A DNA stretch of 57,221 bases from Thermodesulfobacteriota bacterium (lineage in GTDB: Bacteria; Desulfobacterota; Deferrisomatia; Deferrisomatales; JACRMM01). Shown here in pieces: positions 50,239-57,221 of the stretch. The stretch's first letter is position 1. Each line of letters starts with the position of its first letter. The stretch is from contig JBFLZB010000009.1 of assembly GCA_040756475.1 (NCBI GenBank), positions 1 through 57,221 on the forward strand, in the 5' to 3' direction. The notes under the pieces are model-generated. The model saw only the letters and a list, made by a program, of their open reading frames with translations, did not search any database and was not told the origin of the DNA. The position numbers and the translations under genes are program-made.

Positions 50239-52038
50239 CTAGCCCTCGGCCATGTCAGCGGGGCGCATACCTACCCGGAGCGCCCCCCAGTGCCTGCCGC
50301 CAACCCGGATCGGCAGGGAGAGGTCGTTCATGACCTCGCCGGTGTCGCGCGCGTAGGTCTGGAGCAGGAGCGAGGTCTCGTTGCGCGCCGCGCGGATGCC
50401 GGTCGGGTCGTCGAACTTCCTCCGGTCCCGGCTGTTCACCAGGTCGACCTGCCGGTCTCCCGTGACGGCGTGCGAGTACTTGCCGTTGTGGGTCGGGGCG
50501 TAGCCGTTGCGGTCCACGCACAGGGCGAAGGCGGCGCCCCGGATGTCGGCGAGCGCCTCGTCGTAGAGGGGTTGGAGCTCCCGCTGAAAGACGGGGGCGA
50601 ACGCGGTGGCGTACTTGGGGGGATCGGTGCCGGGGACGGGCGCGTAGCGCTGGTCGAAGACGTCCACACCGCGACTCCAGAGCTCCTCGATCTTCGCCTG
50701 CATCCGGTCGCGGTGGCTCCGAGCCTTGCTGATCCCCTCCTCGAACGCGCCCCGGCCGACCCGAAACTGGGATACGAGCGACTGGAGCTCCTCCGTGACG
50801 CGGTTGAGGGACCGGGAAGACGTGCCGCACGCCTCCATGCGTCCGGCCACCTCCCTGCTCAACGTCCCGATGCGGGTCACGTTCTGGTGGGCCTGGAGGT
50901 TGGTGGCCGCCAGTTGTTCCATGGCCGTGGCCACCTGCGCCAGACGCGCGCTGGAGGCCTCCACGTCGCCCACCATGGCCTCGAACTCCCGGGCCGACTT
51001 CTCGACCACCTGTCGGGTCCGCCCCGACTCCGAGCTGATGGTGACCGTATCCTGGAGCACCTCCGCCGCCTGGGTCGCCATATTCTGGATGTTGCGCGAT
51101 ATGTCACCCGCCGCCGATTTGACCTTGTCGGCCAGCTTGCGCACCTCCTCGGCCACCACCGCGAAGCCGCGCCCCGCCTCGCCGGCCCGTGCGGCCTCGA
51201 TGGCCGCGTTCAGGGCGAGGAGGTTCGTCTGGTCCGAGATGTCCGCGATCAAGCTCACGATCGCGCCGGTCTCGTGGGACGTGGCGTTGAGATGCTCCAC
51301 CGCGGCCCGGAACGTGGAAAGCCTCTCGGTCACCGTGCCCAGGTCCTGAGAGGCCGCCTGGAGCTCTCGGAAGGAGCTGCGCACCGTCTCGAGGGTGCGG
51401 ACCGTGGCATCCGCCATGTGCTGGAGCCGGGTGGAGGAATCCTCGATGGCCTTGGTGGACTCATGGCTGCCCTGCACGATCGTCTCGGCCAGGTGGTCCT
51501 GTTCCCCCACCTTCCCCGCGGAGTCCGCCACGCGCCGGCCCACCTGGGCCGACTCGACGGCGATCGTCATCCCCATGGTGCGTATTTCCGAGATCAAGCT
51601 CCGAAGCTGTTCGGCAAACGCGTTGTAGGCGGAGGCCAGGGTCCCGATCTCGTCGCAGGTGATCACGGGAATGCTGGCGGACAGATCGCCGCCGCCCCTG
51701 GCCAGCTCCTGCAAGTGTGCGATGCTCACCCGGATCGGCCTCACGATGAGGAAGCGAAGAAAGAAGAAGGCAAACGTCGCCGCGGCGAGGGAGACGGCGT
51801 AGATCGCGAGGGTGAGGAGCAGGTACCCGTCGAGAAAGGACTGCACCTGGGAGACGGCCTCCGCGTCCACCCCCCGGCAAAGCAGCAGGGCAGGCACGCC
51901 CTCGCGGCACCGATAGAAGACGAGCACGCACGCCCCCTGAAGGAGGACGAGGAAGAAGAGGTTTCCCGCGAGCTTTCGGCTCAGGGTCTGGAAGAAGCGG
52001 CTCTCGACGGCGTCGTACATCTTCTTGAGCAGCTGCAT
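50239..52038 (-). CDS. Methyl-accepting chemotaxis protein with C-terminal sensor domain
   Basis: A 599-residue receptor of unusual order. Two membrane helices near the N-terminus (about 25-47 and 72-96) enclose only a short loop with three Cys ([22 protein letters not shown]). A HAMP domain and signalling domain follow, with [24 protein letters not shown] intact. After about residue 440 comes a cytoplasmic Cache/PAS-like domain: [73 protein letters not shown] and HWGALRVG. Sensing is therefore probably intracellular. A weak sigma-28 -10 (GCCGATGA, minus strand 52093-52100) lies upstream without a good -35. Confidence 0.9.
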   Translation of the reverse strand: MQLLKKMYDAVESRFFQTLSRKLAGNLFFLVLLQGACVLVFYRCREGVPALLLCRGVDAEAVSQVQSFLDGYLLLTLAIYAVSLAAATFAFFFLRFLIVRPIRVSIAHLQELARGGGDLSASIPVITCDEIGTLASAYNAFAEQLRSLISEIRTMGMTIAVESAQVGRRVADSAGKVGEQDHLAETIVQGSHESTKAIEDSSTRLQHMADATVRTLETVRSSFRELQAASQDLGTVTERLSTFRAAVEHLNATSHETGAIVSLIADISDQTNLLALNAAIEAARAGEAGRGFAVVAEEVRKLADKVKSAAGDISRNIQNMATQAAEVLQDTVTISSESGRTRQVVEKSAREFEAMVGDVEASSARLAQVATAMEQLAATNLQAHQNVTRIGTLSREVAGRMEACGTSSRSLNRVTEELQSLVSQFRVGRGAFEEGISKARSHRDRMQAKIEELWSRGVDVFDQRYAPVPGTDPPKYATAFAPVFQRELQPLYDEALADIRGAAFALCVDRNGYAPTHNGKYSHAVTGDRQVDLVNSRDRRKFDDPTGIRAARNETSLLLQTYARDTGEVMNDLSLPIRVGGRHWGALRVGMRPADMAEG

Positions 52039-52168
52039 GTGGCGGGGTCCCCTGGATGGCGAAGGATGGGCGGTGGTCGGGGCACTTCCTCCTCATCGGC
52101 AGGAAGCGGTTGGTCCATAAGCCCGATCGGGAATACACCCTGCGCTGTGACCCCCGGCAGCCGGCTTC

Positions 52169-52198
52169 TTGACCGGGGAACGCCGTGCTTGCTAGCCT
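52169..52198 (+). promoter_or_regulatory. Possible promoter of the histidine kinase gene
   Basis: TTGACC (52169-52174), 18-base spacer, TAGCCT (52193-52198). Good -35, poor -10. Confidence 0.3.
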
Positions 52199-52268
52199 CC
52201 CTGCGGCAAACGGCAGTTGAGACGACGCCCCGCGGCCCCGCCGCGACGAACCCATCCCCGGAGCTGCC

Positions 52269-54116
52269 GTGAAGCGCATGCTCTCCCCCAGCCCCTCGGC
52301 GCTCTTCGCGGTGGTGGTCCTGGCGGCTCTCCTCCTCATGGGGTGGCTCCTGTGGGCCACCGCGGCCCTGCGCAGCGAGGCCCGGGAGCGCTTCTTCGAG
52401 CAGTACAACCGCCAGCAGCTCATCCTCGCCCAGCAGGCGGCCCGAACCATCGAAGAGGTCTTCGCCACCTTCCGCAGCAACCTGGGTCTGGTGGCGGGGC
52501 TCTTCGACGGCGGCGAGGTGGACCGGGACACCGCCGCCCGGGCGGCCGGCAGCCTCGCCCGCATCTACCAGAGCCTGCGCGGCACGCCGCTCATCGACCT
52601 GGTGGTGTTCGACCGGGAGGGGACCGTGGTGGCCATCGAGCCCCCGGACGAGTACACGCTCGGCCGCAACTACGCCTGGCGGGAGTACTTCGCCTGGGCC
52701 CGCGACCGCGGCCGCCCCGGCGAGATGCACCTCTCCCCCTTCATGCGCATGGAAGGCGGGCAGCACCGGGGGCAGAAGGCCCTGATCGTGGCCGAGGGCA
52801 TCTACGGGGCCGACGGGTCGTTCCAGGGGGCAACGACCTTCACCCTGAGCTTCGACGAACTGGCTCGCCAGCACGTGCTCTCCCTGCGCATCGGGCAAGA
52901 CGGCTACGCGTGGCTCGTGGACAGCCAGGGGGAGACGGTGCTGGTGGATCCCAGGGGGGCCGTGGGCGGCCAGGGTTTCGACGAGGCCTTTCTCCCCCGC
53001 TGGCCCAAGCTCCACGCCCTCCTCTCCTCCACCCGGGACGGCCGGCCCGGGATGGACTGGTACGATTTCGTGGACCCCGCGGACCCTGGGGCCGAGGTCC
53101 GAAAGCTCGTGGGCTACGCTCCGGTGCGGCTGGAGGAGCGCCTGTGGACCCTGGGGGTGTGCACCCCGGTCCGGGAGGTGGAGGCGCTCCTGTCGTCGCT
53201 CCTTCGGCGCCAGGAGCTCCTGGCCGCCGGCGCCGTGGCCGCGGTGCTCGCGGGCGCCGTGCTCCTGAGCGGGCTCCTCCTCACCTGGAACCGGTCGCTC
53301 TCCCGGGAGGTGGCTTCCCGCACCCGGGACCTCACGGAGGCCCGCACCCGCCTGGAAGTGACCTTCGACGAGCTCCTGGCCGCGCGAAAGCTCGGCGCGG
53401 TGGGAAACCTGGCCCTGGGGCTCGCCCACGAGATCCGAAACCCCCTGTCCTCGATCCGGATGAACGTCCAGATGATCCGCAAGAAGGTGCCGGGAGAGGC
53501 CTCGTTGCAGGAGCACTTCGGGATCGTGGAAGCCGAGATCCTGCGGCTCAACCGGCTCCTCAACGACCTCATGGGGCTCGCCCGCCCCCGGGCTCTGCGC
53601 CTGGAGGCGGTGGACCTGGGGCCCCTGGCGGAGAAGGTGCTCGCCCTCGCCCAGGGGCGCCTGGAGGCGGGGGGGGTGCGGGTGGAGCGCAGGCTCGAGG
53701 GCGCGGGAGCACCCGTGGTCTGCGACCCGGAGCAGATCGAGCAGGTCCTGTGGAACCTGGTCCTCAACGCCGTGGAGGCCATGGAGCGAAACGTGGGCCG
53801 CCGGGTGCTCACGGTGGCCGTGCGGCGCTCCGGGGGCTGGGCCGCCCTCTCGGTGACGGACACCGGGCCGGGAATCCCCGAAGCCGACCGGAGCAAGCTC
53901 TTCGATCCCTTCTTCTCGACCAAGGCCGGGGGCGGGGGCCTGGGGCTCTCCATCGTGGAGAGCATCGTGCTCCACCACGGGGGCCACGTGGCGGTGGAGA
54001 GCGCGCCCGGCGCCGGCGCGACCTTCACCCTCACCCTTCCCGCCGAGGGGCGGGACTTCGACGCAGAGCCCGTGAAAGAAACGTCGCGAGCAGACCGGAG
54101 TGCGAGGCGCGCGTGA
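52269..54116 (+). CDS. Cache-domain sensor histidine kinase (NtrB/DctB type)
   Basis: A 615-residue membrane kinase from a GTG with GGAG eight bases upstream; ATG at 52278 is the alternative. TM1 at about 11-33, periplasmic double-Cache-like domain to about 315 (IDLVVFDREGTVVAIEPP, LGRNYAWREYFAWARDRG, GTTFTLSF-like GATTFTLSFDEL, GQDGYAWLVDSQGETVLVDP), TM2 at about 318-340, a short coiled coil, HisKA with the phospho-His in LALGLAHEIRNPLSSIRMNVQ (near residue 385), and HATPase with NLVLNAVEAM, DTGPGIPE, GGGGLGLSIV. No HAMP is evident. Paired with the regulator 103 bases downstream. Double-Cache kinases often sense amino acids or dicarboxylates. Confidence 0.92.
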   Translation: MKRMLSPSPSALFAVVVLAALLLMGWLLWATAALRSEARERFFEQYNRQQLILAQQAARTIEEVFATFRSNLGLVAGLFDGGEVDRDTAARAAGSLARIYQSLRGTPLIDLVVFDREGTVVAIEPPDEYTLGRNYAWREYFAWARDRGRPGEMHLSPFMRMEGGQHRGQKALIVAEGIYGADGSFQGATTFTLSFDELARQHVLSLRIGQDGYAWLVDSQGETVLVDPRGAVGGQGFDEAFLPRWPKLHALLSSTRDGRPGMDWYDFVDPADPGAEVRKLVGYAPVRLEERLWTLGVCTPVREVEALLSSLLRRQELLAAGAVAAVLAGAVLLSGLLLTWNRSLSREVASRTRDLTEARTRLEVTFDELLAARKLGAVGNLALGLAHEIRNPLSSIRMNVQMIRKKVPGEASLQEHFGIVEAEILRLNRLLNDLMGLARPRALRLEAVDLGPLAEKVLALAQGRLEAGGVRVERRLEGAGAPVVCDPEQIEQVLWNLVLNAVEAMERNVGRRVLTVAVRRSGGWAALSVTDTGPGIPEADRSKLFDPFFSTKAGGGGLGLSIVESIVLHHGGHVAVESAPGAGATFTLTLPAEGRDFDAEPVKETSRADRSARRA

Positions 54117-54131
54117 GCGAGCGACGAGACA

Positions 54132-54144
54132 TATCTCTGAGATA
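54132..54144. promoter_or_regulatory. Short palindrome between kinase and regulator genes
   Basis: TATCTC-T-GAGATA is a perfect 6-bp dyad around one base, in the 103-base gap between the kinase stop and the regulator start. It may be an operator or a small mRNA hairpin. Confidence 0.25.
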
Positions 54145-54219
54145 GGCGAGGAGCGAGGGAATGCGCAACGAAACAATCCGGTCGCGCAGCAGATGGTTTC
54201 GCGAGCTCGGAGCGACTCG

Positions 54220-55566
54220 ATGAAGACCGTACTGGTGGTCGACGACGACCAGGCCATCCGCCGCACCCTGGAGCTCCACCTGCGGGAGGAGGGGTTCGCC
54301 GTGGAGACGGCCGCCGACGGCGAGGAGGGGGTGCGAAAGGCGCTGCGGCCCGAGACGAGCCTGGTGCTCCTGGATCTGCGCCTCCCGAAGCTGCCGGGCT
54401 TCGACGTGCTCCAGCGGCTGCGCCGGGAGCGACCGGCCCTGCCGGTGGTGGTGGTCACGGCCTACGACGACATGCAGACCGCCATCGAGGCCATCCGCCA
54501 CGGCGCCGTGGACCACCTGGGCAAGCCCCTGGACCTGGAGGAGCTCGACGAGGTCATCCGCCGAGCCCTGGAGGTGACCGGGCTCGCCCAGACCGGCTTC
54601 GCCTTCTGCGAGACCCCCGACGCGGAGTACCGCGACCACGCCATCGTCGGGCGCAGCCGGGCGATGAAGCGGGTGTACAAGGCGATCGGCGCCGTGGCGG
54701 ACTCCAAGACCACCGTGCTCCTCCAGGGGGAGAGCGGCACGGGCAAGGAGCTCGTGGCCCGGGCCATCCACTTCAACAGCCCGTTTGCCGCCCGGCCCTT
54801 CGTGGCGGTGGCGTGCTCGGCGCTGGCCCCGTCGGTGCTCGAGAGCGAGCTCTTCGGCCACGAGCGCGGCGCCTTTACCGGGGCCTATGCGGCCAAGCCG
54901 GGCAAGTTCGAGCTCGCCCAGGGAGGAACGCTCTTCCTCGACGAGATCTCCGAGGTCTCCCCCGACATCCAGGTCAAGCTCCTGCGCTTCCTCCAGGAAC
55001 GGGAGTTCGAGCGGGTCGGCGGTATCGAGACAATTCGGTCCGACGTGCGGGTGGTGGCCGCCACCAACCGGGACCTCTCCGCCCTGGTCTCGGAGGGGCG
55101 CTTCCGGCAGGACCTCTACTACCGCCTGCGGGTGGTGGCCATCGAGCTCCCGCCCCTGCGAGAGCGCCGGGAGGACCTGCCGCTCCTCGTGAAGTTCTTC
55201 CTGGAGAAGATCGGCCGCGAGGTGGGCAAGATCGTGGACGTGGTCCCCGAGGAGGCCATGCGCCGCCTGGCGGGGCACCCATGGCCCGGCAACGTGCGCG
55301 AGCTCGAAAACGCCCTGCGCCGTGCCATCCTCCTCTCCCCGGGGGGCGTGCTGGTGCCCGAGACCCTCCAGCTCGACGACTCCCTCGAGGCCAACCGCCT
55401 GCCGCTGCTGGTCAAGACCCTCCAGGAGGTGGAGAAGGAGCACATCGAGAACGTGCTGCGCTTCACCGGCTACGAGAAGAAGCGCGCCGCCCAGATCCTC
55501 GACATCTCCCGCCCCACCCTGGACAAGCGCATCCGCGACTACGGCATCCGCCTGCGACCGGCCTGA
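54220..55566 (+). CDS. Sigma-54-dependent response regulator (NtrC/DctD type)
   Basis: A 448-residue regulator from the ATG with CGGAG upstream. Receiver domain: phospho-acceptor Asp52 (LVLLDLRLPKLPG), VVTAYDDMQTAIEAIRHGAVDHLGKPLD. AAA+ domain: Walker A GESGTGKE, complete GAFTGA loop, Walker B GTLFLDEISE, RQDLYYRLRVVAIELPPLRERR. The Fis helix-turn-helix is YEKKRAAQILDISRPTLDKRIRDYGI. Partner of the upstream kinase. The next gene has a -24/-12 promoter and upstream direct repeats, making it the probable target. Confidence 0.93.
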   Translation: MKTVLVVDDDQAIRRTLELHLREEGFAVETAADGEEGVRKALRPETSLVLLDLRLPKLPGFDVLQRLRRERPALPVVVVTAYDDMQTAIEAIRHGAVDHLGKPLDLEELDEVIRRALEVTGLAQTGFAFCETPDAEYRDHAIVGRSRAMKRVYKAIGAVADSKTTVLLQGESGTGKELVARAIHFNSPFAARPFVAVACSALAPSVLESELFGHERGAFTGAYAAKPGKFELAQGGTLFLDEISEVSPDIQVKLLRFLQEREFERVGGIETIRSDVRVVAATNRDLSALVSEGRFRQDLYYRLRVVAIELPPLRERREDLPLLVKFFLEKIGREVGKIVDVVPEEAMRRLAGHPWPGNVRELENALRRAILLSPGGVLVPETLQLDDSLEANRLPLLVKTLQEVEKEHIENVLRFTGYEKKRAAQILDISRPTLDKRIRDYGIRLRPA

Positions 55567-55683
55567 GCCCCCGCCGGTTCTCCCACGGCGCGGCGCCGGG
55601 GAACCGATCGCCCCCGGGCCCGCCCCCCAAGGGCCGGCGGCCGAGACCGCTTCCACCAGGCCCCCTCGGCCTGCCGGGCACCC

Positions 55684-55714
55684 TTCTTTACACGCACCCT
55701 CGTTTCTTTACACG
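55684..55714 (+). promoter_or_regulatory. Paired direct repeats, candidate enhancer site
   Basis: TTCTTTACACG occurs at 55684-55694 and 55704-55714, 20 bp apart start to start (about two helical turns). They lie about 107-137 bp upstream of the sigma-54 promoter, the usual distance for NtrC-family binding sites. They are AT-richer than their surroundings. Confidence 0.45.
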
Positions 55715-55820
55715 GCCGCCTACCATGAATAGAACGCTCTTTGAAACAATCCCGGCACAAATCCTTTGCGGACGGGCATTACCATCGAATCTGAAGGGGA
55801 CTCTCCACCTTCCGCGGGCT

Positions 55821-55836
55821 TGGCCCCTCCCTTGCA
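55821..55836 (+). promoter_or_regulatory. Sigma-54 (-24/-12) promoter of the binding-protein gene
   Basis: TGGCCCCTCCCTTGCA fits TGGCACGRNNNTTGCW with the invariant GG (55822-55823) and GC (55834-55835) exactly ten bases apart and the TTGCA end complete. The start point is expected near 55847. It is 254 bases past the sigma-54 regulator gene. Confidence 0.65.
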
Positions 55837-55883
55837 TACCGTCGTTTGCTCACGAGCCACCCCCCTCGCAAAGGAGACCGAGC

Positions 55884-57146
55884 ATGAACAAGCTGCGCAC
55901 CGCCTCCCTGGGTCTGGCGGTTTCGGCCGCCATCGCCTGTGCCGCCGGCCCCGCCGCCGCGGCAGAGCCCATCAAGCTCGGGGCACCTCTCGCTACCGCC
56001 TTCCTCTACGGTTGGGCTGCCGAACGGGGCATCCGGCTGGCCGTGGACGAGATCAACGCCGCGGGCGGCGTGAAGGTAGGGGGGGAGACGCGGCCGATGT
56101 CGGTGGAGGTCATCGACACCCGCGACCTGGAGCCCGGCGTCCCCGTCGACGACGCCATCAAGGCGGTAGAGCGCCTCATCCTCCAGCGCAAGGTGGACTT
56201 CCTCGTGGGCGGCCCCGTGCGCTCCGAGGCGGCGCTCGCGGTGCTCGACCTCCTGAGCCAGCACAAGAAGGTCTCCATCGTCTCCACCGGGGTGCTCTCT
56301 CCCGCCTACCACAAAGCGGTGGAGAAGGACTACGAGAAGTACAAGTACGCCTTCCGCATCTCGAGCGAGATCGTGACCCTGGCCCAGGACCTGCTCCAGG
56401 TGTTCGACAAGCTGCGCGCCGACCACAAGCTCGAGCGGGTCTTCATCATGGTGCAGGACGTGGCCCACGCCCGCGGCGCCGGGTCCCTGGTGGAGAAGCT
56501 CCTCAAGGAGAAGGGCTTCCAGGTGGTGGGGCACGAGATCTACCCCACGGGGAACACGGACTTCGCCCCGGGGCTTTTGAAGTCGCGCAAAGAGAACGCA
56601 CAGGTCCTCTTCATCTGGATGGACATGCCCGAGAGCGCCATCCTCATGAAGCAGTGGAAGAGCTTCCGCCTCACGAGCCTTCCCCTGGGCTTCATGTCGG
56701 CGGGCGAGCAGCCGGGCTTCTGGAAGGCCTCCGACGGCAACGCCGAGTACGCGGTGGTCAACCTGGTCAACGGCGGCAACGCCCCGGCCCAGATCACCCC
56801 CTGGACCATGAAGTTCGCCCAGGCCTACGAGAAGCGCTGGGGTCTGGAGCCCGAGGGCTACGGCGCGAGCTCCAGCTACATGGCAGTCTACGCCCTCAAG
56901 GACGCCATCGAGCGGGCCGGCACCCTTGCCCCCGACGCCGTCGTGAAGGCCCTGGAGGAGATCGACCTCATGGGCGTCTATGGCCGCATCCGGTTCGACC
57001 CCAAGACCCACCAGGTGATCCCCTCCACCGACCCCAAGGAGGGCGCCGTGGGGTCCTTCGTCCAGTGGCAGGACGGCAAGCGGGTGGTCTTCTGGCCCGA
57101 GGCCGGCGCGGTGGGGCAGCTCCAGCTGCCGCCGTGGATGAAGTAA
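55884..57146 (+). CDS. Branched-chain amino acid-type ABC substrate-binding protein
   Basis: A 420-residue periplasmic protein, ATG after AAGGAGA. Signal peptide KLRTASLGLAVSAAIACAAGPAAAA. The mature part is a LivJ/LivK-type (type I) binding fold: PIKLGAPLATAFLYGWAAERGIRLAVDEINAAGGV, VDFLVGGPVRSEAALAVLDLL, GFQVVGHEIYPTGNTDFAPGLL and GRIRFDPKTHQ. Ligands of this family include amino acids, amides, urea and aromatic acids; specificity is not readable. Permease and ATPase genes may follow beyond the window, unless the hairpin at 57189 ends the transcript. Probably activated by the sigma-54 regulator upstream. Confidence 0.9.
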   Translation: MNKLRTASLGLAVSAAIACAAGPAAAAEPIKLGAPLATAFLYGWAAERGIRLAVDEINAAGGVKVGGETRPMSVEVIDTRDLEPGVPVDDAIKAVERLILQRKVDFLVGGPVRSEAALAVLDLLSQHKKVSIVSTGVLSPAYHKAVEKDYEKYKYAFRISSEIVTLAQDLLQVFDKLRADHKLERVFIMVQDVAHARGAGSLVEKLLKEKGFQVVGHEIYPTGNTDFAPGLLKSRKENAQVLFIWMDMPESAILMKQWKSFRLTSLPLGFMSAGEQPGFWKASDGNAEYAVVNLVNGGNAPAQITPWTMKFAQAYEKRWGLEPEGYGASSSYMAVYALKDAIERAGTLAPDAVVKALEEIDLMGVYGRIRFDPKTHQVIPSTDPKEGAVGSFVQWQDGKRVVFWPEAGAVGQLQLPPWMK

Positions 57147-57149
57147 GGC

Positions 57150-57177
57150 GGTTGCGGGTTGCCCGTGGTCCGTTGCC
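57150..57177. repeat. GTTGC/CGGGTTGCCC tract
   Basis: GGTTGCGGGTTGCCCGTGGT continues as CCGTTGCCCGTTGG. It is the reverse-complement type of the CAACGG/CAACCC tract at 32222-32305. Confidence 0.55.
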
Positions 57178-57188
57178 CGTTGGAGTTG

Positions 57189-57221
57189 GGGGACCGGCGA
57201 GCTGAAGGCTCTCCGGTCCCC
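57189..57221 (+). terminator. Strong hairpin at the right edge
   Basis: GGGGACCGG (57189-57197) pairs with CCGGTCCCC (57213-57221), with an inner GAGC/GCTC stem around TGAAG. It lies 43 bases after the binding-protein stop. Whether a T-run follows is outside the window. Confidence 0.5.

Noticed and set aside
52093-52100. Sigma-28 promoter for the minus-strand chemoreceptor
   Set aside because: GCCGATGA is a good -10, but 11 bases upstream the sequence (TATGGACC) does not match the -35.
55771-55786. Second -24/-12 site GGCACAAATCCTTTGC
   Set aside because: GG and GC are twelve bases apart instead of ten; the site at 55821 has exact spacing.

Overview
The window is very GC-rich DNA whose coding third positions are almost always G or C. 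It carries two sigma-54 response regulators plus a PAS-type sigma-54 activator, two chemotaxis receptors, HD-GYP and Cache-type signalling proteins, FeoAB, and the conserved rpsB-tsf-pyrH-frr-uppS-cdsA-dxr-rseP block. This mix fits a high-GC member of the former Deltaproteobacteria (Desulfuromonadota, Deferrisomatota or a relative). That placement is inferred from content and order; no rRNA gene is present. I see no rRNA, tRNA, CRISPR array or intact insertion sequence.

Region by region. Positions 1-3660 are a decayed accessory patch: a DODA-type dioxygenase pseudogene, a VapBC-type toxin-antitoxin pair, the remnant of a large restriction-modification methylase, and a second, opposite-strand RHH/PIN pair. 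Positions 3857-8983 hold a minus-strand catabolic-looking group: an SDR-like protein, then an amidohydrolase, an MFS transporter with a C-terminal monooxygenase-like domain, and a YcaC-type hydrolase. Around 9170-9574 two broken genes (flavoprotein and AraC family) abut. Positions 9606-16759 carry a secreted 17 kDa-antigen-like protein, a PAS sigma-54 activator, an exported carboxypeptidase-regulatory-like protein, and an HD-GYP/HEAT-repeat gene pair that share an N-terminal module.

Positions 16843-26191 form a glutamate/2-oxoglutarate node. pruA (P5C dehydrogenase) converges on sucA-sucB-lpd and a fourth, translationally coupled gene. That fourth gene encodes an unusual fusion of a D-glutamate cyclase domain to a MurD-like ligase lacking its third domain. 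It is the most novel item in the window. A Lon-family protease is divergent from sucA. Then come feoA-feoB with a small Cys-rich partner, a divergent ferredoxin, and the translation/envelope block from rpsB (39708) down to tsaB (32307). An HU gene is divergent from rpsB.

Positions 40673-57146 hold a PpiC-type chaperone, a Cache chemoreceptor behind a good sigma-28 promoter, an Fe-S 23S rRNA uridine methyltransferase, an orphan sigma-54 regulator, a transporter-aguA-aguB operon (agmatine to putrescine), and a second chemoreceptor with a sensor domain after its signalling domain. Last is a histidine kinase / sigma-54 regulator pair followed by a periplasmic binding protein gene. A -24/-12 promoter and paired upstream direct repeats precede that last gene, so the three genes look like one signalling circuit.

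Dispersed repeats are unusually common: degenerate GATCGATA-type tracts, GTGACGGG/CAACGG tracts, a 9-nt Ser-Asp coding repeat inside sucB, two ~155-nt elements with GC-rich inverted ends, and a short repeat whose edge supplies gene stop codons.
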